Origin: JAVBQG01 sp031549185
GTDB taxonomy: Bacteria > Synergistota > Synergistia > Synergistales > Synergistaceae
Direction: 5' to 3'
DNA length: 64,000 nucleotides
NCBI GenBank assembly: GCA_031549185.1
Contig: JAVBQG010000017.1
Location: 54,205 to 118,204, forward strand
Part shown: positions 1-8,848 of the stretch, piece by piece
Layout: every line of letters starts with the position of its first letter
How positions within the stretch are numbered: position 1 is the stretch's first letter
The notes under the pieces: model-generated
What the model saw: only the letters and a program-made list of their open reading frames with translations
Databases searched by the model: none
What the model was told of the DNA's origin: nothing
Translations under genes and position numbers: made by a program

Positions 1-352
1 TGATCGCGATGCCGGGCGGCGTCGGCACGCCGTAGGCCGTGAGCACGTCGATCGTGAGCTCCTTGTCCATGGCGAGCATGCACGACTGCGCGCCGGAGCC
101 CGTGTAGAGGATGCCGTGCGCGTCGAATGCCGCCTGGATGCGCCCGTCCTCGCCCCAGCCCCCGTGCAGTGCGATGAAGACGCCGTCCGCGCCGAGCGAC
201 GGCCATTTCTCGATGAACGCGCCGATCGACGCGACGTCCTCCAGCTGCGCGTCGTACCCGGCCTCCGTGAGCCCTTTCTGTACCGCGGCGCCCGAGTTCA
301 GCGAAACTTCGCGCTCGGTGCTGGTCCCTCCGCATAAAACGATGATTTTCAA
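1..352 (-). CDS. ddl: D-alanine--D-alanine ligase, N-terminal part (runs off window)
   Basis: ATP-dependent ligase joining two D-Ala residues for peptidoglycan synthesis in the cytosol. Only the first 117 codons are in the window; the C-terminal part lies beyond position 1. Reading the complement from a TTG at 352-350 gives MKIIVLCGGTSTEREVSLNS, the typical Ddl N-terminus (glycine-rich loop followed by S-x-x-R-E-V-S), then LHGGWGEDG and YTGSGAQSCMLAMDK, the usual conserved blocks before the ATP-grasp domain. The TTG start is chosen because a GGGGAGGC ribosome site lies 6 bases upstream and no ATG or GTG fits the conserved start. It is divergent from the EamA permease. Confidence 0.93.
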   Translation of the reverse strand, partial: MKIIVLCGGTSTEREVSLNSGAAVQKGLTEAGYDAQLEDVASIGAFIEKWPSLGADGVFIALHGGWGEDGRIQAAFDAHGILYTGSGAQSCMLAMDKELTIDVLTAYGVPTPPGIAI

Positions 353-402
353 CGGTATGCCTCCCCGAAAAATGATCTTGTGTGACGTTTTTCAATCTCT
401 AG

Positions 403-411
403 ATTATAGCA
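403..411 (-). promoter_or_regulatory. Extended -10 promoter for ddl
   Basis: The complement reads TGCTATAAT, a perfect -10 hexamer with a TGn extension, about 50 bases before the ddl start. No good -35 is visible at 17 bases, as expected for an extended -10 promoter. It lies back to back with the promoter-like TATAAT of the permease. Confidence 0.55.
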
Positions 412-422
412 GTTCGCGTCGG

Positions 423-428
423 TATAAT
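423..428 (+). promoter_or_regulatory. -10 box for the EamA permease gene
   Basis: A perfect TATAAT lies 37 bases before the GTG start at 466. A -35 box is not obvious. It overlaps the region that would hold the ddl -35, so the two divergent promoters are packed closely. Confidence 0.45.
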
Positions 429-465
429 AGCGGAGTCGAAAAAAACGGGGCCGGGAGGTTTTTGC

Positions 466-1368
466 GTGGGCGGTTCGAGGAATTCTTCGTCGATGATGCG
501 CGGTATGTTGATGGTCATGTGCGCGGGGTTCTGCTGGGGCACGTCGGGGACGCTGCAGGCGTTCGCGCCGGCGGGCGCGACGTCGATGACGATCGGCGCG
601 GTCCGCGTCGTCGCCACCGGGCTCATTCTCTTCGTGATCACACTCGCGACGAATCCGCGGCGCTTCTTCTCGGGGCGCTGGAGGCTCTTTCCCGTCTTTC
701 TGGCCGGCTTCGGCCTCACGCTCTACCAGCTCACCTTCTTCGCCGCCGCGCGCATGACGGGCGCGGGCGTCGCCGCGGTCATCGCGATCGGATCGGCACC
801 CGCGATGGCTGGGTTCATGGGGCGCGTCTTTTTCCGCGAGCGGCTCAGCCGCCGCTGGTGCATCGCGACCGCGCTGGCCGTCTTCGGCGGCGCGCTGCTC
901 GTGAGCGGCGGGAACTCGCAGACGGGGTCGGCGAACCCGCTGGGCGTCTTTCTCGCGCTCACGGCGGGCTTTGCGTACGCGCTGGAGGGCGTCGGCATCA
1001 AGATGATCGGGCGCGATCGAGAGTCGTTCGACGCGACGACGGCGATCTTCCTCGCGAGCGGCCTGCTCGGCTTTCCCTTCCTGGTCACGCCCGACTCGGC
1101 GTGGATTTTCACCTGGCACGGCCTGCTGATGGTCTTTCTGCTGGCCGGGATCTCGAGCGCGCTCGCCTTCGTCCTCTTCACCAAGGGCCTCTTGATCGTC
1201 GGCGTGGCGAAGTCCTACACCCTCGCCCTCACCGAGCCCCTCACCGCGTGGCTGCTCTCCACCTTCATCCTCGGCCAGAAGCTCGCCCCGATCGGCCTCG
1301 TCGGCGTGGCGATCATCTGCGGCGCGATCGTATTCCTGGCGACGGAGCTACGGGGTGAAGCGGGGTAG
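466..1368 (+). CDS. EamA/DMT-family inner-membrane permease
   Basis: A 300-residue integral membrane protein with about ten hydrophobic segments in two similar halves, the layout of EamA (DUF6) drug/metabolite transporters. The early CWGTSGTLQ and the late segment 'TEPLTAWLLS' with a following short hydrophobic helix fit the family, in which a conserved Glu-Pro ends helix 9. The substrate cannot be told from sequence; family members export amino acids, metabolites or drugs. The GTG start at 466 has GGGAGG seven bases upstream. The gene is monocistronic, followed by a stem-loop and then the SulP gene with its own promoter. Confidence 0.85.
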   Translation: MGGSRNSSSMMRGMLMVMCAGFCWGTSGTLQAFAPAGATSMTIGAVRVVATGLILFVITLATNPRRFFSGRWRLFPVFLAGFGLTLYQLTFFAAARMTGAGVAAVIAIGSAPAMAGFMGRVFFRERLSRRWCIATALAVFGGALLVSGGNSQTGSANPLGVFLALTAGFAYALEGVGIKMIGRDRESFDATTAIFLASGLLGFPFLVTPDSAWIFTWHGLLMVFLLAGISSALAFVLFTKGLLIVGVAKSYTLALTEPLTAWLLSTFILGQKLAPIGLVGVAIICGAIVFLATELRGEAG

Positions 1369-1418
1369 CAGGGCAGACGCGTCAAATAACCCTTGCGTCA
1401 CAAACCCGACCTCACCCC

Positions 1419-1452
1419 CCGACCTCCCTCTCCGCATCGGAGAGAGGGTCGG
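1419..1452. repeat. GC-rich stem-loop between permease genes
   Basis: CCGACC and CTCTCCG pair with CGGAGAG and GGTCGG around a CAT loop, leaving a small internal loop. No T-run follows, so it is a poor intrinsic terminator, but it may stabilise the 3' end of the permease mRNA. It resembles the CCCTCACTCTC element near 62790 in composition and could belong to a repetitive palindromic family. Confidence 0.5.
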
Positions 1453-1511
1453 TTCCATGCGTCCGCTCTGAAACATGCCCTAATTTTGTAGTGTATTTCC
1501 CCAATTCCGGC

Positions 1512-1517
1512 TATAAT
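1512..1517 (+). promoter_or_regulatory. -10 box of the SulP gene
   Basis: Perfect TATAAT. The in-frame TTG at 1517 lies inside this box, which rules it out as the translation start. Transcription would begin near 1524, giving a leader of roughly 70 bases that contains the hairpin at 1536-1553. The -35 region is weak. Confidence 0.5.
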
Positions 1518-1535
1518 TGTCCATGTTTGTGAGAT

Positions 1536-1559
1536 GGCATGCTTTGGCATGCCGTTTTT
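1536..1559 (+). promoter_or_regulatory. Leader hairpin followed by T-run (possible attenuator)
   Basis: GGCATGC (1536-1542) and GCATGCC (1547-1553) form a perfect 7-bp stem with a TTTG loop, followed directly by GTTTTT. This is the form of a small intrinsic terminator and sits between the promoter and the chosen start of the SulP gene. Confidence 0.4.
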
Positions 1560-1591
1560 CGTCATGGCGAATCGCAGGGGAGTTGAGCCGT

Positions 1592-3211
1592 TTGTTTGGC
1601 ATGGTTGGAGATTATGTGAGGGACATGCGGAAGGAGTTTCGCGGGTACGACGGCGCGGCGTTTCAGAGCGACGCGCTGGCGGGAGTCACGGTGGCGGCGG
1701 TCGCACTGCCGCTGGCGCTCGCGTTCGGCGTAGGCAGCGGTGCGGACGCAGCCTCGGGCCTGATCACGGCGATCGTGTCGGCGTTCGTCATCGGCACGCT
1801 CGGCGGCGCGTCGTTCCAGATTTCGGGGCCGACCGGGGCGATGACGGCGATCCTGATGCCGCTCGCCGCCAAATACGGTATGCAGGGGATTTTCGCGGCC
1901 GGTGTGCTGGCCGGGATTATCCTGATCGCCTCGGGGTTGCTTAAGATGGGCAAGCTCGTCTACTACCTGCCCGCGCCGGTCATCGCCGGTTTCACCTCCG
2001 GCATCGCCGTGATCATCGCGATGGGGCAGCTCGAAAATTTCTTCGGCGCCACCTCCGAGGGTTCGGAGACGCTGGAGCGGTTCTTCAATATCTTTCATGA
2101 CTTTTCACCGAACTGGTTTGCCACGACGATCGGCCTCTTCGTGATTCTGCTCATGTTCTTCTGGCCGAAGAAGTGGGCCGCCAAGGTGCCGGGGTCGTTG
2201 GCGGGCGTGCTGGCGGCGACGCTGATCGCCCTGATCCTGCCCATTCCCGTCGACAAGGTCGGCGACATCCCGCGGACGCTGATCCACGAGCAGCACCTGA
2301 CGCTGGCGCAGTTCTTCCAGTCGTTCGACGTGATTCTCGTGCCCGCGGTCAGTATCGCGGCCCTCGGTATGATCGAGAGCCTGCTCTGCGGCGTGGCGGG
2401 GGGCCGCATGAAGGGCGAGAAGCTGAACGGCGACCGCGAGCTGATCGCGCAGGGCATCGGCAACCTGCTGTTGCCCTTCATGGGCGGCGTGCCCGCTACG
2501 GCGGCCATCGCCCGTTCGAGCGTCGCTATCAAATCCGGCTGCCGCACGCGCATGACCGGCATCGTGCAGGGCGCGGTGCTGTTATTGTCGATGTTCCTGC
2601 TGGGGCCGCTGATGTCGCGCATTCCGCTCGCCGCCCTCTCGGGCGTGCTGGTCGTGACGGCGTGGCGCATGAACGAGTGGCACAGTATCCGCTACATCTT
2701 CGGGCGGCGCTTTAAGTACGGCGCGGCCAAATTCCTGATCACGATGATCGTCACGATCGTCTTCGACCTGACGATCGCGATCGCGGCGGGCGCGATGCTC
2801 GCGATCATCCTCTTCGTCACCAAGGTCTCCGACCTGGAGGTCACGGTCAGCGAGGTCGACCCGGAGAGGCTCGGCGGCCGGATCAAACCGAGCCGCCACA
2901 CGCAGGTGGTCTACATCACCGGTCCGATGTTCTTCGGGGCGATCGACCGTTTCGAGAGCGGCGTCAAGGAGGCGAAGGGCGAGGTCGTGATCTTTTCGAT
3001 GCGCGGCGTGCCGTACATCGACACCTCCGGCGTGCAGGCGCTGCTCGAGTTCTGCCAGGCGAAGGAGATCGAGGGCGTGACGGTGCTCTTCGCCGCGATC
3101 CAGCCGAAGGTGAAGGAGATGCTCGACCGCGGCGGCATCACCGAGCTCCTCGGGGAGAGCGCCTTCTTCGGCAACGCGATGGACGCGATCGGGAGAGTGG
3201 GGCTGGAATAG
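1592..3211 (+). CDS. SulP-family anion permease with STAS domain
   Basis: Inner-membrane transporter for sulfate, bicarbonate or a related anion. The N-terminal two thirds hold about 12 hydrophobic helices, with VAALPLALAFGVGSG and SGPTGAMTA typical of SulP. The last 120 or so residues are a cytosolic STAS domain; the IDTSG motif marks the usual phospho-regulated Ser position. The start is set at TTG 1592 because GGGGAG (1577-1582) lies nine bases upstream; an ATG at 1601 is the alternative, and frames reaching back to 1517 would start inside the promoter. This gives 539 residues, normal for the family. The substrate is not determined; sulfate and bicarbonate are both common. Confidence 0.87.
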   Translation: MFGMVGDYVRDMRKEFRGYDGAAFQSDALAGVTVAAVALPLALAFGVGSGADAASGLITAIVSAFVIGTLGGASFQISGPTGAMTAILMPLAAKYGMQGIFAAGVLAGIILIASGLLKMGKLVYYLPAPVIAGFTSGIAVIIAMGQLENFFGATSEGSETLERFFNIFHDFSPNWFATTIGLFVILLMFFWPKKWAAKVPGSLAGVLAATLIALILPIPVDKVGDIPRTLIHEQHLTLAQFFQSFDVILVPAVSIAALGMIESLLCGVAGGRMKGEKLNGDRELIAQGIGNLLLPFMGGVPATAAIARSSVAIKSGCRTRMTGIVQGAVLLLSMFLLGPLMSRIPLAALSGVLVVTAWRMNEWHSIRYIFGRRFKYGAAKFLITMIVTIVFDLTIAIAAGAMLAIILFVTKVSDLEVTVSEVDPERLGGRIKPSRHTQVVYITGPMFFGAIDRFESGVKEAKGEVVIFSMRGVPYIDTSGVQALLEFCQAKEIEGVTVLFAAIQPKVKEMLDRGGITELLGESAFFGNAMDAIGRVGLE

Positions 3212-3225
3212 TCTGGATACGGGCT

Positions 3226-3360
3226 GTTCCCTTCGACTCCGCTCAGGGCACGAGAGATGTATGGGGTGGTCGTCAGCAAGAAGAAAATGTTTGAGTAAGG
3301 GCCGGCAGAAATATCGAAATCGAGGGTTATCACCGTTCCCTGAGCGGAGTCGAAGGGAAC
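3226..3360. repeat. Palindromic element with perfect 23-bp terminal inverted repeats
   Basis: Positions 3226-3248 and 3338-3360 are exact reverse complements (core CCCTTCGACTCCGCTCAGGG), separated by 89 bases without a gene. The core is a repetitive extragenic palindrome motif seen in many unrelated bacteria. It sits between two convergent genes and may also act as a transcription stop for both. Confidence 0.8.
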
Positions 3361-3389
3361 CCCAGAAAATCGAAACCGGCCCCTGCGCG

Positions 3390-6300
3390 CTATTTCCCCT
3401 CTTTCTCCAGCGTACTCTTCACATCCACGGCGAGCTGTCGCAGAAGGGTCAGAAACGCCGGCAGCGCCTCTTCGATCTCCCCAGGCTTTCCCTCTTTCGC
3501 GGCCATTTCGAGGACTCGTGCCCGCTCTGAGAGTTCCGCGGATCCGACGCTCGCCAGCGCGCTCTTGAGGCCATGAGCCTCGATCCGGAAGTTGTCGAGG
3601 TCCATCTCGGCAGCGAGGCGCTCCAGCAGGGGGGCCTTCTCCTCCGCCGTTCTCACGAGGGTGTGCAGGATCTTGCGATATACGGCCTCGTTGCCGCAGA
3701 TGCGAGCTATCCCCTCGTCCGCGTTCAGGTTCTCGACATGACGGATGTCGGAGGGGATGGGGTGTTCCGGCGGCCGCTCCCTCTCTGCCTCCTGTCGACG
3801 CTCGACGATCCTGTCGGGGGGAAGCCACTTCAGGAGTTTTTCGGCGAGCTGCTTGAGGATAATCGGTTTACTGAGGAAGTCGTTCATGCCGGAGGCCAGG
3901 AACAGCTCCTCCGCGCCGGAGACCGCGTTGGCGGAGAGCGCCAGGATCGGAACGGTCTCGAACTTGGATCCAAGCGCGCGAATTGTCCGCGTCGTCTCCA
4001 CGCCGTCCATCTCCGGCATCATGTGATCCATAAAGATGATGTCGTAGTCCTGCGAGGCGACGCGTCTCAGCGCCTCCTTGCCCGAGAGCGCCGTGTCTAC
4101 GGCGATGCCGTAGTACGCCAGCAGGCCGCACGCCACGTCGAGGTTCACCTGGTTGTCGTCCACCACGAGCACGCGGGCGTTCCGTGTGCCGAAGGCGATG
4201 GCGGGCGCGCCCCCCCGGTCGCCCCCCGGCATCGAGGTCTCGCTCGTGTATTCGTCGTTGAGAATTCTCGCGAGCGTCGTGACCATGATCGGCCGGAAGA
4301 TCACTTCCATGCTCGTTGGGATCAGGTTCATGACGGCGGCGCTCAGGTTCGTCAGCACATGGATTTTCCGCCTTCCGCCGGGCTGTGGGGGTAGCTTCTT
4401 CAGGAACTCCAGCTGCTCGGACTGGAGGACCGTGAAGATGACGTGCGAGTAGGGTTCGGGGTCCGCAAAGGCTTCGGAGAAGGACTGAAGCGTTTCGCAC
4501 CAGTGATTCCCGACGCCGAGGGCGTCCGCCATGCGTGCCATCAGGCGGCACTCCCTGCCCTGCGAGCTGTAGATCAGCAACGATTTCTCCTCCGGATTCC
4601 TCACGAGCGCGACGGGTTCGCCGGCCGTCGGCTCCTGCGGGATACGGAGGGAGAAGACGCTGCCCTTGCCGAATTCGCTCTCCACTGTGATCCGGCCGCC
4701 CATCAATGCGGCGAGCCGTTGGCTGATCGCGAGGCCGAGCCCCGTCCCTTCGGCCATCTTCTTGCCTCCGTGGACCTGTGTGAAGGCGTTGAAGAGGTGG
4801 GGCATGCTCGCCTGCGGAATGCCCGTCCCCGTGTCGATCACATCGACGAGAAGCAGGTTCTCCCCGGTTTTGCGCTCGTAGGCGATGCGGAGCGTCACGC
4901 TCCCCTCGATCGTGAATTTGACGGCGTTGCCGAGGAGGTTCAAGATGATCTGGCGCAGGCGAACCTCGTCTCCCAGAAGGCGTTGCGGCACGTCCGGCGC
5001 CATGTCCACGAGGAAGAGAATCCCCTTCTCCGACGCGCGCATGAAGATGATGTTCACGATATCTTCCACGAGCGAGAGGAAATCGTAGTCCGCGCTCTCG
5101 ATCTCCAGCTTGTTCGCTTCGATCTTGCTGAAATCGAGGATGTCGTTGATGATCGAGAGCAGCGAGCGGCCGGCGTTGCGGATGTTGTTCGCGCAGACCT
5201 GCTCGTTGTGCCCCAGGTTGGAGAGCAACAACAGGTCGCTCATGCCGATGATGGCGTTCATCGGCGTGCGGATCTCATGGCTCATGTTGGCGAGGAACGC
5301 GCTCTTCGCCCGGCTCGCCTCCTCGGCGGCGATGCGCTGCCGGAGGTCGTGCGTCACGCACAGGATGAGCTCTCTGGTGCCGTAGGAGAAGTGCGCGAGG
5401 TGGACTTCGACGGGGAGGTAGTCCCCGTTTCCGCAGATCAGTTTGGTCTCGAAGGGTGGTTTCTCGACGCCCGCCCCCTTCTCCGCCTCGTCGAAGTGGA
5501 GGGCTTCTTCGGCGGACATCGGCAGGATCATGACGTCGGAGATGGAAAAGGACCTCATCTCCTCCTGCGTCCTCGAAAAGCACTTCATCGCCATGCTGTT
5601 GGAGGCGATAATCCTGCCCTTCGCGTCGAAGAGGAGGATCGCGTCGGGGATGTTGTCGAAGAGGTTCTCCATCGCCCCGACGACGTCGTTGAACGAGGCC
5701 ACGAGGTTGTCGAGCTCGTCGGGCTTCGCTCCGACGGGCGCCTGCCTGCGGCTGATGACGCCCTCCGTGATCTCCATGGCCGCCCTCCTGACGTTCACGA
5801 TGCGGGAGAGGACGAGGCGGTTGAGCGTCACGGCGATCGCGATCAGCATCAGGGCGCCCGTGCAGAACATGGAGAAGTACGCCGTTATCATCGCGCGCAC
5901 GCCGCGCCGGTGGATGTCCCGGCTCTGATCGAGCGACATGACGATGTTCCGGCTGCCGAAAATGTCGTTCTGCAAAAACCAGATGTCGAGGTAGTTCCCC
6001 GTGTAGACCACCTTCGAGCTGGCGCCGTCGCTCTCCAGCGTCGCGTACATGCCGTTCGCGACGGCGGGGGCGCTGGCGCGCGTGCCGATGCTGTACATTT
6101 CAAGCTTGTCCTGCAGCATGGCGGACATTCTGACGATGCGGTCGGCGGCGCGCGTTCCGATGACGCAGGCTCCGACGACCGGCGTATCCTTCGTGAGTTT
6201 CTCGATCTTGCTCACGCCGACGAAATAAAGCTCGTCTCCGATCACGAGATAGCCGGCCTGATCTCCGGCGCGCGCGATGCGGGTAAGTTTCGGCGCCGCC

Positions 6301-6707
6301 TCCGAAACCGTCTCCTCCTCCTCGGGGGAGAGCTCGCGGGGGGCGTCTCCGCGCAGGACTTCCGCGTGTACGATTTTTCCGTCGACGTCGAGGAGAGCGA
6401 TGAATTCGATCCGCACCTGCTGCATGTCCCCGATTCTTGTGGAGAGGTATTGATATCGGGGCGGCGCACCCGTCTTGACGTGCTCGTAGATGTCGGTCCT
6501 GGAGGACCAGAGAATCGCCTGCGTCGCGTAGATGACTTCCTCGTAGCTGAGGCACTCGGCCACACGCTCGATAGCTTTGCCGACGAGCTGTTCTTCCGCG
6601 AAAGTAAACGTCTGGAAGGTAATTTTATGGAAGAAAAAACCCATCAGAAGAATGGAAGCGACGAAAACGACGGCAGTGTATAAGAGGGTGCGATTTCGTA
6701 ATGACAT
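3390..6707 (-). CDS. Hybrid sensor histidine kinase / response regulator with Hpt domain
   Basis: A membrane-bound phosphorelay sensor of 1105 residues. In order: a membrane helix (about 7-27), an extracytoplasmic sensor region (about 30-270, CHASE4- or Cache-like), a second helix (about 275-295), HAMP, a PAS domain (DNIPDAILLFD), HisKA with phospho-accepting His in MSHEIRTPMNAIIG, HATPase with NAVKFT, DTGTGIP and GTGLGLAIS, a degenerate receiver-like region, a true receiver (LVVDDNQ, then FMDHMMPEMDG with the phospho-Asp), and a C-terminal Hpt domain (EAHGLKSAL). The ATG at 6707 is preferred to a GTG at 6719 because GAGGTG precedes it at proper distance. No separate output regulator is adjacent, so its partner and signal are unknown. 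Confidence 0.92.
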   Translation of the reverse strand: MSLRNRTLLYTAVVFVASILLMGFFFHKITFQTFTFAEEQLVGKAIERVAECLSYEEVIYATQAILWSSRTDIYEHVKTGAPPRYQYLSTRIGDMQQVRIEFIALLDVDGKIVHAEVLRGDAPRELSPEEEETVSEAAPKLTRIARAGDQAGYLVIGDELYFVGVSKIEKLTKDTPVVGACVIGTRAADRIVRMSAMLQDKLEMYSIGTRASAPAVANGMYATLESDGASSKVVYTGNYLDIWFLQNDIFGSRNIVMSLDQSRDIHRRGVRAMITAYFSMFCTGALMLIAIAVTLNRLVLSRIVNVRRAAMEITEGVISRRQAPVGAKPDELDNLVASFNDVVGAMENLFDNIPDAILLFDAKGRIIASNSMAMKCFSRTQEEMRSFSISDVMILPMSAEEALHFDEAEKGAGVEKPPFETKLICGNGDYLPVEVHLAHFSYGTRELILCVTHDLRQRIAAEEASRAKSAFLANMSHEIRTPMNAIIGMSDLLLLSNLGHNEQVCANNIRNAGRSLLSIINDILDFSKIEANKLEIESADYDFLSLVEDIVNIIFMRASEKGILFLVDMAPDVPQRLLGDEVRLRQIILNLLGNAVKFTIEGSVTLRIAYERKTGENLLLVDVIDTGTGIPQASMPHLFNAFTQVHGGKKMAEGTGLGLAISQRLAALMGGRITVESEFGKGSVFSLRIPQEPTAGEPVALVRNPEEKSLLIYSSQGRECRLMARMADALGVGNHWCETLQSFSEAFADPEPYSHVIFTVLQSEQLEFLKKLPPQPGGRRKIHVLTNLSAAVMNLIPTSMEVIFRPIMVTTLARILNDEYTSETSMPGGDRGGAPAIAFGTRNARVLVVDDNQVNLDVACGLLAYYGIAVDTALSGKEALRRVASQDYDIIFMDHMMPEMDGVETTRTIRALGSKFETVPILALSANAVSGAEELFLASGMNDFLSKPIILKQLAEKLLKWLPPDRIVERRQEAERERPPEHPIPSDIRHVENLNADEGIARICGNEAVYRKILHTLVRTAEEKAPLLERLAAEMDLDNFRIEAHGLKSALASVGSAELSERARVLEMAAKEGKPGEIEEALPAFLTLLRQLAVDVKSTLEKEGK

Positions 6708-6769
6708 AGTGTCGTTCACCTCGCGCAGGAAAAGAATGAAAGCGTCGCCCGCTTAAAAGCCCATTTTGT

Positions 6770-6778
6770 ATTATAGCA
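6770..6778 (-). promoter_or_regulatory. Extended -10 promoter of the sensor kinase gene
   Basis: The complement reads TGCTATAAT, about 65 bases before the kinase start. It is the same extended -10 form as before ddl and the outer-membrane protein gene. Confidence 0.55.
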
Positions 6779-6834
6779 TCGGGAGATTGGGAGAACATAC
6801 ACAGGAACCGGATTTATCAACTGGCAAAGTCGGC

Positions 6835-6881
6835 AAAAATATAAGCCGCCTCCGAAGGAAATTCTTCGGGAAGCGGCTTAT
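6835..6881 (-). terminator. Intrinsic terminator of the first Opp operon
   Basis: ATAAGCCGC (6841-6849) pairs with GCGGCTTAT (6873-6881), with an inner stem CCGAAG/CTTCGG. On the - strand the stem is followed by ATATTTTTG, just after the stop of the last transporter gene at 6900. Confidence 0.8.
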
Positions 6882-6899
6882 GGCGACAGGGAAAAGGGT

Positions 6900-7880
6900 T
6901 TATCTTTCGGTAAAGTGGCATGCAACCAAATGCTGGTCTCCCGATTGATCCGTCATGCGGAGTCTGGGTTCATCCGTTCTGCATATGTTCTGCGCCATGG
7001 GGCAACGTCCGGCAAATCTGCAGCCGGGCGCGGGGTCGATCGCGCTGGGGATTTCTCCCTCGATGGGATAGATGGGACGAACCTCGCCCGAAGCGTCGAT
7101 GACCGGTATGGCTGCGAGCAGCGCTCTGGTATAGGGGTGTAACGTTTTTTCGAAGACGTCCTTGATGAGGCCGGATTCGACGATTTTGCCGAGGTACATC
7201 ACCGCGATTCTGTCGCACAGAAAATGAATGACGCTCAGGTCGTGCGAGATGAGGATATAGGAGAGATTGAAACGATCTCTGAGCTCGATGAGAAGGTTGA
7301 GGATGCCCGCCTGCGAAAAGGTGTCGATCGCGCTCGTCGGTTCGTCCAAAAGCACCAGGTCAGGCTGGAGCGCGATGGCGCGTGCGATGCCGATGAGCTG
7401 CCTTTCGCCGCCTGCAAATTCGTGCGGATAGGAGTCGAGCCGGTTGGCGCTCAGCCCCACCATCTCGAACAGCTCCTTGGTCTTCTCCTTCAGTCGATTT
7501 TGATCGGCCATATGATGCACTTTAAACGGTTCTTCGAGGATCTTGCGGATGCGTTTGCGTGGATTGAGAGACCAGAACGGATCCTGAAAGACGATCTGTA
7601 CCTTGCGCTTCATCGCAAGGAGGTCTTTACTCTTCTCGTTTATATCTTTGCCGTTCAGGAGAATTCTGCCTGCCGTCGGCGCGTATATGCCCATGATAAG
7701 TTGGGCAAGCGTGCTCTTGCCGCAGCCCGTTTCGCCGACGATGCCGAGGATGTCTCCCCGATTGACGGACAGATCCACTCCGTCGACGGCATGGACGTTT
7801 TTCTCGGTGCGCTGCCAGAATCCGGAGCGTATGGGAAAGTATTTTTTCACTTCTTTCAGTTGTAACATCGGCGTGTTCAT
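6900..7880 (-). CDS. oppF: Oligopeptide ABC transporter ATP-binding protein (OppF/DppF type)
   Basis: Cytosolic ATPase that powers peptide import with the OppD-type partner. It has Walker A GETGCGKST, Walker B LVLLDEPTSAID and the C-terminal oligopeptide transporter domain with C-x-F-x-G-R-C-P (CRFAGRCPMAQNIC). The ABC signature reads AGGERQ instead of the usual SGGQRQ, an uncommon Ser-to-Ala and Gln-to-Glu change. It overlaps the upstream oppD by four bases (ATGA) and is the last of seven genes running from 14358. Confidence 0.93.
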   Translation of the reverse strand: MNTPMLQLKEVKKYFPIRSGFWQRTEKNVHAVDGVDLSVNRGDILGIVGETGCGKSTLAQLIMGIYAPTAGRILLNGKDINEKSKDLLAMKRKVQIVFQDPFWSLNPRKRIRKILEEPFKVHHMADQNRLKEKTKELFEMVGLSANRLDSYPHEFAGGERQLIGIARAIALQPDLVLLDEPTSAIDTFSQAGILNLLIELRDRFNLSYILISHDLSVIHFLCDRIAVMYLGKIVESGLIKDVFEKTLHPYTRALLAAIPVIDASGEVRPIYPIEGEIPSAIDPAPGCRFAGRCPMAQNICRTDEPRLRMTDQSGDQHLVACHFTER

Positions 7881-8848
7881 GAGACCCCTCCTCTCACGCA
7901 GACGACGTAGTGCCCCGGTGTTTTTTCGTGCAACACGGGCTTGTCACTTTTGCATTCGCTCCCGGCGTCGGGGCAGAAATCCACGAAGGGGCATCCGCGG
8001 GAATCGGCCGAGAGCGCCATGCTGGGTACCGGCATCGGGCGTCCTTTTTTGTCGGGAGTCGGCAGGCATGAGAGGAACATGCGCGTATAGAAATGTCCGG
8101 GATTTTTCAAGACGGACTCGACAGGACCGAGTTCAACGATGCTTCCGCAGTAGAGGAGACCGATACGTTCGCAGACGGATGCCGCCAGCGCGATATTGCT
8201 GGAGATGAAGAGCGTGCTCAGTCCGAGCTTCTGCCTGAGTCGTTCGAGCAGTTTGAGAATACCGGCCTGAATTGTGACATCGAGCGCCCTGGTCGCTTCG
8301 TCGGAGATCAGGAATTTCGCGCCCGAGCAGAGGGCGGTCGCGATCAGGACGCGTTGTCTCATCCCGCCCGAAAGTTCATGCGGGTATTTTTTGATCGTAA
8401 ACTGTGGATCGCTCAATTTGACCAATTCGAGCATCTCGACCGCTTTTGCCGTCAGCGCGCTTCCGGAAAGCCCCGGGTTGTGTTCGCGAAGCACGGTTTC
8501 CATCTGATCCTGTACGGTAAAGACGGGGTTGAGCGAGGCCATGGGGTCTTGGAAGATCATGGCCATCTCCTTGCCGCGAATCACTTGCGACATCTCTCTT
8601 TCCGTTTTTTTCAGCAGGTCTTCGCCGCCGAAGACGATCTCGCCGGATGTCGGCCTGACGTTTCGGGGCAAGATTTTAAGGATCGTCTGCGCCAGGATGC
8701 TTTTGCCCGCCCCGCTTTCGCCGACGATTCCGAGGATTTCCCCCTCGCGCATCTCGAGGAGCGGGATGTCGAGCAGTGTTGTTTCCCCCCAGATCGTCTT
8801 CGCTTTGCAGACGAGGTTTTCGATTTTCAATATCGAACGATCCATCAT
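7877..8848 (-). CDS. oppD: Oligopeptide ABC transporter ATP-binding protein (OppD/DppD type)
   Basis: Second ATPase of the transporter, 323 residues. Walker A is GESGAGKS, the signature LSGGMRQRV and Walker B KFLISDEATRALD; the usual Pro after Glu is replaced by Ala (DEAT rather than DEPT). The C-terminal Cys-rich peptide-transporter extension is present (CPFVDFCPDAGSEC). Starts within the stop of oppC (ATGA overlap) and is translationally coupled to it. Confidence 0.93.
   Translation of the reverse strand: MMDRSILKIENLVCKAKTIWGETTLLDIPLLEMREGEILGIVGESGAGKSILAQTILKILPRNVRPTSGEIVFGGEDLLKKTEREMSQVIRGKEMAMIFQDPMASLNPVFTVQDQMETVLREHNPGLSGSALTAKAVEMLELVKLSDPQFTIKKYPHELSGGMRQRVLIATALCSGAKFLISDEATRALDVTIQAGILKLLERLRQKLGLSTLFISSNIALAASVCERIGLLYCGSIVELGPVESVLKNPGHFYTRMFLSCLPTPDKKGRPMPVPSMALSADSRGCPFVDFCPDAGSECKSDKPVLHEKTPGHYVVCVRGGVS

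Noticed and set aside
1517..1591. Longer N-terminus of the SulP permease starting at TTG 1517
   Set aside because: That start lies inside the TATAAT box and the leader hairpin would be coding; the downstream TTG has a proper ribosome site.
4443..6683. A 746-codon open frame on the + strand opposite the sensor kinase
   Set aside because: It is fully antisense to a protein with complete kinase motifs, has an Asp/Glu/Arg/Val-skewed composition typical of GC-rich antisense frames, and no ribosome site.
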